This document shows, piece after piece, positions 8,245 to 15,535 of a stretch of 52,444 nt of DNA. A model generated the notes under the pieces. It ran no database searches. It was given only the letters and a program-made list of their open reading frames with translations, and was not told where the DNA came from. The stretch's first letter is position 1; the number at the start of each line of letters is the position of its first letter. Origin of the DNA: CAVQND01 sp964653485 (GTDB lineage: Bacteria > Verrucomicrobiota > Verrucomicrobiia > Limisphaerales > UBA8199); the NCBI GenBank assembly GCA_964653485.1, contig CAZZFF010000034.1, forward strand, positions 1 through 52,444, written 5' to 3'. The position numbers and the translations under genes are program-made.

Positions 8245-9002
8245 TGAGCGACCCCCACATCGTCGTCCAGGACCTCCGGCTCTCCTATGGGCCCAAGGAG
8301 GTGATTCATGGCATCTCATTCCAAATCCAGAGGCATGAGATTTTCGGGATCATAGGGCCGGCCCAATCCGGGAAGACCTCGCTCTTGCGGTGCATCAACC
8401 GCACCATCGATTTTTCTCCCGAGGCATCCGTCGCGGGAGCCGTCATGGTTAATGGCCAGGACGTGTGGAGCCTTAAGGATGTTCACGGGCTGCGCCGGCG
8501 CATCGGCATGGTTGCGCCCTTGCCCGTCGGCTTGCCTCTGAGCATCTATGACAACGTCGCCTTTGCGCCGCGGTGCGCCGGCCTCACGCAAAGGAGCGAA
8601 CTTGACGGTTTGGTGGAGCGCTGCCTGCGCCAGGCCGCCCTCTGGGACGAAGTCAAGGACCGCCTTGACAGCCTGGGCACCAAGCTCTCGGGCGGCCAGC
8701 AGCAGCGCCTGACCATCGCCCGCGCGCTCTCCCACCAGCCGGAAATTCTCTGCCTGGACGAATTCTCGATCGCCATCGACCCGGTGACCACCATGCGCAT
8801 CGAGGATGTCCTCAAGGAGTTGCGCCGTCAGATGACCATTATCCTGGTCACCAACCTGACACAGCAGGCCCGGCGGCTGGCCAGTCGCACCCTCTTCCTT
8901 TGGAGCGGCAGGATAATCGAACTGGACCGCAACGACGTGATCTTCTCCGACCACCCCGCCAACCGGAAAACCTACGAATACGTCAACGGCATCTTCGGAT
9001 GA
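8244..9002 (+). CDS. pstB: Phosphate ABC transporter ATPase PstB, copy 1 (degenerate Q- and H-loops)
   Basis: This 252-aa PstB-type ATPase starts at the ATG overlapping the pstA stop. Walker A is GPAQSGKT (38-45), the ABC signature LSGGQ is intact (148-152) and Walker B has D172-E173 (LCLDEFS). Two conserved elements are lost. The Q-loop, usually GMVFQ, reads GMVAP (A91-P92), and the switch His of the H-loop (usually VTHNM) is Asn204 (VTNLT). By ABC family rules, its own nucleotide site should be poorly catalytic, but its signature can serve the partner's site. It is immediately followed, with a 4-bp overlap (8999-9002), by a second pstB with complementary losses. Heterodimer formation is an inference. 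Confidence 0.92.
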   Translation: MSDPHIVVQDLRLSYGPKEVIHGISFQIQRHEIFGIIGPAQSGKTSLLRCINRTIDFSPEASVAGAVMVNGQDVWSLKDVHGLRRRIGMVAPLPVGLPLSIYDNVAFAPRCAGLTQRSELDGLVERCLRQAALWDEVKDRLDSLGTKLSGGQQQRLTIARALSHQPEILCLDEFSIAIDPVTTMRIEDVLKELRRQMTIILVTNLTQQARRLASRTLFLWSGRIIELDRNDVIFSDHPANRKTYEYVNGIFG

Positions 9003-9775
9003 GCGCCCCTGTCCAGCACAGCATTACCACGCGCGGCCTGAACCTTTGGTATGGCAAGTTCCAGGCGCTCATCAACGTCTGCCTCGACATCAGGGAGGGT
9101 CTGATCACTTCGCTCATTGGCCCCTCCGGCTGCGGAAAGACCACCCTCCTGCGCTGTTTCAACCGCGTCAACGAGCGGTATGGCTACGTCAGGACCACCG
9201 GCGAAATCAAGGTCCTGGGCAAGAACATCTACGACCCGGATGTCTCGCTCATCGAGTTGCGCAAGGCCGTCGGAATGGTCTTTCAGCGCCCCAATCCGCT
9301 GCCCATCTCGGTTTATGAGAATGTAGTCTTTGGCCTGCGCATCCACGGTGAGCGCCGGGAGCTCAAGCGCGAACTGCTCGACGCCGCCGTCGAGAGATCG
9401 CTGACCGAGGTGGGCCTGTGGGAGGACCTCAAGGACCGGCTCGATGCCAAGGCCACCACCCTCCAGCTTGAACAGCAGCAGAAACTCTGCATCGCCCGGC
9501 TCCTGCCGCTCAAACCCAGGGTCATCCTCATGGACGAACCCTGTTCCGCCCTGGATGTCGAAGGCACCCGTGCCATCGAGGAACTCATGTTCGGTCTAAA
9601 GGGGCGCTATACCATTCTCATCGTCACCCACAACATGGCCCAAGCCCGCCGCGCCAGCGACGAGTGCATCTTCATGCTCCTGGGCGAGATGATCGAGCAC
9701 TGCCGCACCGAGGACCTCTTCCTGAGTCCCAAGCACCCGAGAACCGCCGAGTACATTGAAGGGCGCTACGGATAG
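8999..9775 (+). CDS. pstB: Phosphate ABC transporter ATPase PstB, copy 2 (degenerate signature)
   Basis: This is a 258-aa PstB ATPase. Walker A GPSGCGKTT (41-49), Q-loop Gln96 (GMVFQRPNP), Walker B D179-E180 (LMDEPCSALD) and switch His211 (VTHNMAQA) are all canonical. The ABC signature, LSGGQ in nearly all PstB proteins, reads LQLEQ (155-159, in TTLQLEQQQKLCIARL). Paired with copy 1, its intact Walker and H-loop elements would face copy 1's intact LSGGQ. The reciprocal site would combine copy 1's damaged loops with this damaged signature. The ATGA overlap with copy 1 favours equal, coupled expression. It is the last gene of the Pst operon; a 66-bp gap to the next gene follows. Confidence 0.92.
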   Translation: MSAPVQHSITTRGLNLWYGKFQALINVCLDIREGLITSLIGPSGCGKTTLLRCFNRVNERYGYVRTTGEIKVLGKNIYDPDVSLIELRKAVGMVFQRPNPLPISVYENVVFGLRIHGERRELKRELLDAAVERSLTEVGLWEDLKDRLDAKATTLQLEQQQKLCIARLLPLKPRVILMDEPCSALDVEGTRAIEELMFGLKGRYTILIVTHNMAQARRASDECIFMLLGEMIEHCRTEDLFLSPKHPRTAEYIEGRYG

Positions 9776-9841
9776 ATCGGATAAAAGGAATTGTCAAACA
9801 CGCCCTCGCGGGACACTATCCCCCGGACATCATTAATTCCT

Positions 9842-11035
9842 ATGACCACCGCACGGACCTACCGGGAGACTCTGTTCCAACTTACCCTTGCCGCGTTGCT
9901 GCTCGGCGTCCTGCCCGGCGCCGGCCTTCGTTCGGCCGCCGGTGAACCACCGCGGGTCGCGAGCGCCTTGCAGCCTTTTGTGGACAGCCATGCCCTGGCC
10001 GGCGCCGTAACCCTGGTGGCCTCGAAGGACAAGGTGCTGGATGTGGAAGCGGTGGGCTGGGCCGACGTCGCGGCCGGAAAGCCGATGCAAACCGACGCCC
10101 TTTTCTGGATAGCGTCGGAGTCCAAACCGCTGACCGCGACGGCCCTGATGATGCTGGTGGACGAGGGCAAGGTGAGTCTTGCGGACCCGGTCGAGAAATA
10201 CCTGCCGGAGTTCAAGGGCCAGATGGTGGCCGTGGAGCAGGACTCCGAGCATCTGTTGCTCAGGAAGGCAGCCCGGCCCATCACCGTGAGAGACATCCTC
10301 TCGCACACCAGCGGGCTTCCTTTTGGTTCGAGAGTGGAGCCTAAAATTGATCAGCACCCCTTGAGCGAAGCGGTCATCAGTTATGCGCTAAGCCCGCTCA
10401 ACTCCCAGCCAGGGACCCGATACCAGTACAGCAACGCGGGCATCAACACCGCCGGCCGCATTATCGAAGTGGTCAGCGGCATCCCCTATGAAGTTTTCAT
10501 GGAGCAACGCCTTTTCAAGCCGTTGGGCATGAAGGACACCACCCTGTGGCCGACCAGGAGCCAGCTCAAGCGCTTGGCCAAGTCCTACAAGCCAAACGCA
10601 TCCAAGACCGGCCTGGAAGAGACCGACATCACCCAACTCACCCGCCCGCTGGACAACCGCAAGCGCGGCCCCTCCCCTGCCGGCGGATATTTCTCGACGG
10701 CGCGCGACATGGCCCGCTTTGGCCAAATGCTGCTCAACGGCGGCGCGCTGGACGGCAAACGCTACGTTTCCATCGGGGCCATCCGCGAGATGACCCGCAA
10801 ACAAACCGCCGACGCCCTCAAAGACAACTACGGCCTGGGCTTTTCCGTGCGAGGCTTTTCCTTCGGCCATGGCGGCGCCCAGTCGACTGACCTGAACATT
10901 GACACCCAGCGCCAACTGGTCACGGTGTTCATGGTGCAACATGCCGGTTATGGCGGCACCGAGGGCGCAAAAATCCTTCCCGCGTTCATGAGCGCGGCGG
11001 AGGCCTTCACGCACGAAGGCGGCGGTAATAAATAA
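9842..11035 (+). CDS. Secreted serine hydrolase, beta-lactamase class C/penicillin-binding type
   Basis: The protein has 397 aa from the ATG at 9842, chosen because it gives a clear signal peptide (LFQLTLAALLLGVLPGAG, cleavage near residue 30). The three active-site motifs of the serine beta-lactamase-like superfamily are present: SxxK as SESK in FWIASESKPLTAT, YxN as YSN in YQYSNAGIN, and HGG in FGHGGAQS replacing the KTG triad. DILSHTSGLPFG is also typical. Family members hydrolyse peptides, esters or cell-wall amides; the substrate is not evident here. It is on the pst strand 66 bp downstream, but there is no functional link. Confidence 0.88.
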   Translation: MTTARTYRETLFQLTLAALLLGVLPGAGLRSAAGEPPRVASALQPFVDSHALAGAVTLVASKDKVLDVEAVGWADVAAGKPMQTDALFWIASESKPLTATALMMLVDEGKVSLADPVEKYLPEFKGQMVAVEQDSEHLLLRKAARPITVRDILSHTSGLPFGSRVEPKIDQHPLSEAVISYALSPLNSQPGTRYQYSNAGINTAGRIIEVVSGIPYEVFMEQRLFKPLGMKDTTLWPTRSQLKRLAKSYKPNASKTGLEETDITQLTRPLDNRKRGPSPAGGYFSTARDMARFGQMLLNGGALDGKRYVSIGAIREMTRKQTADALKDNYGLGFSVRGFSFGHGGAQSTDLNIDTQRQLVTVFMVQHAGYGGTEGAKILPAFMSAAEAFTHEGGGNK

Positions 11036-11145
11036 GGCGAGTGTTCAGGTCGTTTCCTGGAAAGGAGGCGGCATTGGCGGCGCTCTGGCGGGACGCCGCT
11101 ACGTTATCGTTCCGCCGCCGCGTCGCGGATCATCAAGCCGATTTC

Positions 11146-13608
11146 TCACGAGGCCGGCCGGGCGGTATTTGAGACAGGCAATTCGAGCGTGAAAGCCGCC
11201 CCCTTGCCGGGACCCTCGCTCCGGACCTTCAGGGCGCCGCCCATCTCTTTGGCCGTCAAGGCCGCGCTGTGCAACCCGAAGCCGTGACCGTCTTTCCGCG
11301 TCGTAAAGCCGTAATTGAAAATGCGCGTTAGATTCTCGGCGGGGATGCCTACCCCGTTGTCGATCACCGAAATCCTGAATGTGCCGTCATGGTTCCCCAC
11401 TCGCACGACCACCCGTTTGTCTGGCTGCCCCGAATGCACGCAGGCATAATTGGCGTTCCGAATCAGGTTGACGAGGATTTGCAGCAGCTTGTGCTTCTGC
11501 ACGTTGATCTCCGGGAGGCGAGGTTCGTATTCGCGGACGATCTCCACCCCATGGCGAGTCAGGGAGTCCGCGTTGATGCGAAGGGCGTCTTCGACGAGGT
11601 CGGTCACGCTGACCCTCTCTTGCATGCCAACGGTCCTGGCGTAGTTTTGCTGCACCACAACGATGTTCATGATGTGCTCGACGTTCCCCCGGAGGGAGTG
11701 GACTTCCTTCATCAGCGTGTCCTGCTCCTGCCGCAGGTGTTCCGCCAGTTGTTCGAGGTAGCGCGGCAGGCATTTGCCCTTCGGGTCGCGTGTGATGAAC
11801 TCCCCCAGGTCCGCAGCATGGTCGCGCATCAATGCGGCAGCCAGGCCCAGGCTGGGAATCCTGGATTGGCGCACGTGATCGCAAACCAGGCTGGCCGAAA
11901 CGTTGAGGCTGTTGAGCACATTGCCCACGTTGTGGATCACGCTGGTCGCCACTTCCGCCATGCCTGACTGATGGGCGGCGCGCATCAATTCCTGGTGAGT
12001 GCGATCCACCTCCTGCTGCATCCGCTTGCGCTCCTCGATTTCGCCTCTCAGCTCCCGCGTTCGCTCTTCGACGCGGCGCCTCAGCGTCTTGATCCAGAGC
12101 AATGCGCCCAGGAAACCGACCGCCAGGGTTCCAACGGCGGCCATCGCGCGACGCGCATTCCACCACGGCTGTCGTTGCAATACCACGATGTCGCCCGGCG
12201 ACCGCAGCAAAAGCCGGAACGAGTGCGGGGCTTTGAAAAAATCCTCCAGTTCAAGCAACTGAATGCCCCTCAGCCGGAGAAGGCTGCCGGGCTCCGGCAA
12301 GGCCGCGCTGCGGACCGCGACGTCGTCATCCATCTCGGCGCTGAACATCAAATCGCCCGACTGCAACATCAGCACGTTCTTTCCCGGCTCGCGTCCGCGG
12401 CTGATCAAGCGTCCAGTGAGCTGGACCAATTCCGCCTCGCGGCTCATATCGAGCAGTCCGTTGGCCGCAAGTTCACGCGGCGGCGGAGGCGGGCCTCGTC
12501 CGCGCCGGCGAAAGGCCGCTCCCTCGAGGAATGGTCCTGAAACGCCGGATTCGGCGAAGCCCACGACCTCCACCACATCGCCCGGCTCAAGCCGATTGGT
12601 CTGCAACGTGAGGACCCGCAGGCTCTGCGTATCGTCTCGCACAAACAGGTCGCGGCCTGGCCGATGGTGGAGCACGACCCCCCGCACTTTGATTCGGTGC
12701 TCGTTGGTCGTTTCGGGGGAGTACTTTAGCAGGCTGTTGATGGGAAGGGCGGGCTTGGCAAACGGGTCCTCAGGCGCGGGCTCGACAACAAGGACCTCGG
12801 CCAAGGCGGGCACCAGCAATTCCACGCCCAGCCTTTGTTTTTGGAGAGTGGTCGTCATGCCGCAAACGCCTCGCAAACGGAGCTTGGCGTCAATCCACCG
12901 CACCGGCAGCGGTTCATACCAGTTCGGCAGCCAAACCCTGAAGGTGTTTCCCTTGGCCACAGCGTCCAGCCAGACGTGGTCCTTCCCTTCGGGCAGCGCC
13001 ACGCTCGGATCACGAACCGCATGCACAATCCCCTCCAACTCCAGCCATGACCCATCCTCCTGACCCGCCGTGAGGTCGTCGAACGGCACGGCCTTGGGTT
13101 CCGGCAATGTCCCTGGCCCCAGCACGCGGATTCTCGGTTGGACGACAAAAGGCGCGAATCCCCCCGGATCGCTGAAACCCGTCACCTCGACGCGCTGGCC
13201 GTACCGCAGTCCGCCCGCTCGCAGACTCTCATCCGCAAATTCCACCGGGATTTTCTTGCCGCCGCCTTCGAGGTAAACTCCCCCGGTCGCATCTTGAACG
13301 AACGTGGTTGTCCAGACCCCGTCGTCGTGATAGGTCAAGACACCTGTGAGACGGACGGGGTGCCGGCGCTTGGCTTCCTCGACACTCAATCTGCGGAGCG
13401 ACGCAACTTGCGTCAGGACGGACAGTTCCTTCTCGGAAACGCCGGGCCGGCCCGCCGGATTGAACCGGTTCGTGGACGAAGCCTCGGCGGACGACACTCC
13501 CGATTTCAACGTCGCCGTTGCCGAACTGCGCGACCCTGGATCAGCCGCCCCACTGACAACCCCGCTTACAACCAGCACCGCCGCGAGCCACCACGCTTCA
13601 GTACGCAT
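11146..13608 (-). CDS. Membrane sensor histidine kinase with extracytoplasmic OB-like repeats
   Basis: This is about 820 aa from the ATG at 13608, with a signal peptide (WWLAAVLVVSGVVSGAA). The periplasmic half (about 60-480) holds at least two repeated beta modules of the type VRLTGVLTYHDDGVWTTTFV-QD and IKVRGVVLHHRPGRDLFVRD, resembling OB-fold modules seen before kinases in related phyla. A transmembrane helix (AVGTLAVGFLGALLWI) leads into a coiled coil (RRRVEERTRELRGEIEERKR). The H-box is the divergent SVIHNVGNVLNSLNV, and the HATPase domain has NLIRNANYAC, DNGVGIP, FTTRKDGHGFGLH and GKGAAFTLELP. The input signal is unknown and no response regulator is adjacent. Confidence 0.88.
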   Translation of the reverse strand: MRTEAWWLAAVLVVSGVVSGAADPGSRSSATATLKSGVSSAEASSTNRFNPAGRPGVSEKELSVLTQVASLRRLSVEEAKRRHPVRLTGVLTYHDDGVWTTTFVQDATGGVYLEGGGKKIPVEFADESLRAGGLRYGQRVEVTGFSDPGGFAPFVVQPRIRVLGPGTLPEPKAVPFDDLTAGQEDGSWLELEGIVHAVRDPSVALPEGKDHVWLDAVAKGNTFRVWLPNWYEPLPVRWIDAKLRLRGVCGMTTTLQKQRLGVELLVPALAEVLVVEPAPEDPFAKPALPINSLLKYSPETTNEHRIKVRGVVLHHRPGRDLFVRDDTQSLRVLTLQTNRLEPGDVVEVVGFAESGVSGPFLEGAAFRRRGRGPPPPPRELAANGLLDMSREAELVQLTGRLISRGREPGKNVLMLQSGDLMFSAEMDDDVAVRSAALPEPGSLLRLRGIQLLELEDFFKAPHSFRLLLRSPGDIVVLQRQPWWNARRAMAAVGTLAVGFLGALLWIKTLRRRVEERTRELRGEIEERKRMQQEVDRTHQELMRAAHQSGMAEVATSVIHNVGNVLNSLNVSASLVCDHVRQSRIPSLGLAAALMRDHAADLGEFITRDPKGKCLPRYLEQLAEHLRQEQDTLMKEVHSLRGNVEHIMNIVVVQQNYARTVGMQERVSVTDLVEDALRINADSLTRHGVEIVREYEPRLPEINVQKHKLLQILVNLIRNANYACVHSGQPDKRVVVRVGNHDGTFRISVIDNGVGIPAENLTRIFNYGFTTRKDGHGFGLHSAALTAKEMGGALKVRSEGPGKGAAFTLELPVSNTARPAS

Positions 13609-13657
13609 TTCGAGTGAATCGCTCAAGACTTACCTATCCCATCGGCTGTAATCCTAA

Positions 13658-13918
13658 CTCCTGAAGGACAATACGTGCAGCAGCCGCAACCTGTGCAACA
13701 CGAGTAATACGTGTGGCGTCGGTCCCGCCCGGGACGGCTGCACGGGATGGAACTACTGCTACACGGACATCTGTGAGAATTCTGACGCGTGCGGAGTGTC
13801 CAGCGCGACGACGAACACCTTCTATGATCCGGGAAAGGCTTATTGCGGGGCCGTGGAGGCGGAGTGCCGTCCCTCGACAATCGGCACGCGGCACCCCTGG
13901 CCCCGCTGCGTCCTTTGA
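13658..13918 (+). CDS. Short Cys-rich reading frame without a clear start codon
   Basis: An open frame of 86 codons follows a TAA at 13655-13657. It encodes ten cysteines with regular spacing: C-x5-C-x5-C-x8-C-x5-C-x4-C-x5-C, then three more after a gap. Representative stretches are NTCSSRNLCNTSNTCG, DGCTGWNYCYTDIC and ENSDACGVSS. Codon third positions are GC-rich, as in real genes. There is no ATG or GTG at the front; CTG (13661) would be the only near-start. It may be the 3' part of a gene whose 5' end was lost by a frameshift, since a neighbouring frame just upstream reads TYPIGCNPNS before a stop. Function is unknown; a secreted disulfide-rich peptide or RiPP-like precursor are only possibilities. 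Confidence 0.35.
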   Translation, partial: LLKDNTCSSRNLCNTSNTCGVGPARDGCTGWNYCYTDICENSDACGVSSATTNTFYDPGKAYCGAVEAECRPSTIGTRHPWPRCVL

Positions 13919-14217
13919 ATTGACACAAACTAATCAGAATAGGGACAAACAGGGCCGGGCACGGTGAGCAGTTGCGAGTCCTTCGCACTTCCAAATCGAA
14001 GGCGACCCAAGCGGCCGCGTGCCGCAAAAGCCCATCGTGAACGAAGAGCGAGCAAGCCGCGGCGCATTTGATCTTGCGGCGCGCGCTGGAATCTGGCTGG
14101 CTTGCGGGCGTGTACGGACGAATAATCGAATTTGGCAGGCGTCGAGTTCGTCCCCAGTAAACCATGAAGCACTTGACCACTGGGACCGCCGAGCGGTTCC
14201 TCAACAGGAAATCCATT

Positions 14218-15498
14218 ATGCGCAAAGAACGGCTGGAACTCACACGTCGGGGATTCTTGAAGACCGCGCTCCAGGCGGGCGCCATCCTTGCGGCTCCGCA
14301 GATCGTTCGCGGCGCCGTTCTGGGCAAGGACGGCGGGATAGCCCCCAGTGAGCGGATCATGATGGGCGGCATCGGCATCGGCAACCGCGGCTCTTATGAC
14401 CTGGGCTGTTTCCTGCAGCAGCCCGACGTCCGGTTCATCGCCGTTTGCGACGTCAAGGCCGAGCGGCGCGAATCCGTCAAGCGCCGGGCCGACGCCAAGT
14501 ATGGCAACGAGGATTGCGCCACTTACCGCGACATGCGCGAATTGCTGGCCCGTGACGACATCGACGCCGTGCTCATCGCCACCGGCCCAAACTGGCATGT
14601 GACCGCGACCTGCCTCGCCGCCAACGCCGGCAAAGATGTCTATTGCGAGAAGCCTTGCACCAAGAACATCGCCCAAAGCCTCGCCCTCGCCGAGACCTTC
14701 CGCCGCACCGGACGCGTCTTCCAGGCCGGCACCCAGCGACGCAGCCTGCCCAATTTCGCCTTTGCCATCGACTTGGCCCGGCGCGGCAAGCTCGGCAAAC
14801 TCCAGACCCTTCACGCCCACCCAGGCGGCCTGGGCACCGCCGTCAGCGGCTGGGCTCCTGCCGAACCTGAACCCCCCAAAGAAAAGGTCGACTGGGACCT
14901 TTACCTCGGCCCCGCCGCCTGGCGTCCGTTCAACAAACGCTGGCTGGATGGGTTCAACTTTGAAAAGGGCGGGGGCCTGGTCGGCGGCGGCTGCCTCGAA
15001 TGGGGCTCCCACTGCGTTGACCTCTGCCAATGGGCCAATGATGCCGACAATACGGCCCCGGTCGAATACGAACCGACAAACAACGAACTTCATGCCCGCT
15101 ATGCCAATGGCGTCAAGCTGGTCATGCGCAACGACGGTTGGCTTCCTCTAGGTTCCTGCCCCGTCCGCTTCGAGGGGGACACCGGTTGGGTCGAGACCGC
15201 GGATGATGGCGAACTCGTCGCCAGCTCGCCGGCACTCCTGGAGGGAAAGGGCGCCAAAGTCTCGGGCTACCCGGCCGACTTCCATATCCGCAATTTCCTC
15301 GATTGCGTCAAGTCCCGGGGCCTCACACGCGCCAACGCCGACGCCGCCTGCCACGCCCATATCGCCTGTCATGCCGCCAACGTCTCCCTGTTCCTGAACC
15401 GCAAACTCCAATTCGATCCCCGGAAAAATGAGTTCATCGGCGACGACGAGGCCAACCGGTTCCGCTCCGAGGCCCTCCGCGAACCCTGGAGAATCTGA
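14218..15498 (+). CDS. Tat-exported Gfo/Idh/MocA family oxidoreductase
   Basis: The protein is 426 aa from the ATG at 14218, which has AGGA 8 bp upstream and gives a proper twin-arginine signal (LTRRGFLKTALQAGAILAAP). A longer start at 14164 would push the Tat motif inward. The Rossmann nucleotide-binding fold is GIGIGNRGSYDLG, with VCDVKAERRE closing the beta-2 strand. The family motif EKPCTKN is present, and the C-terminal half is the large dimerisation/substrate domain (NFEKGGGLVGGGCLEWGSH). Family members oxidise or reduce sugars and sugar-like compounds with NAD(P). This exported type is abundant in Verrucomicrobiota and Planctomycetes. The substrate is unknown. Confidence 0.9.
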   Translation: MRKERLELTRRGFLKTALQAGAILAAPQIVRGAVLGKDGGIAPSERIMMGGIGIGNRGSYDLGCFLQQPDVRFIAVCDVKAERRESVKRRADAKYGNEDCATYRDMRELLARDDIDAVLIATGPNWHVTATCLAANAGKDVYCEKPCTKNIAQSLALAETFRRTGRVFQAGTQRRSLPNFAFAIDLARRGKLGKLQTLHAHPGGLGTAVSGWAPAEPEPPKEKVDWDLYLGPAAWRPFNKRWLDGFNFEKGGGLVGGGCLEWGSHCVDLCQWANDADNTAPVEYEPTNNELHARYANGVKLVMRNDGWLPLGSCPVRFEGDTGWVETADDGELVASSPALLEGKGAKVSGYPADFHIRNFLDCVKSRGLTRANADAACHAHIACHAANVSLFLNRKLQFDPRKNEFIGDDEANRFRSEALREPWRI

Positions 15499-15535
15499 AT
15501 CCACCCGGCACCCTCATCCCCCACTTCTTCCCACC

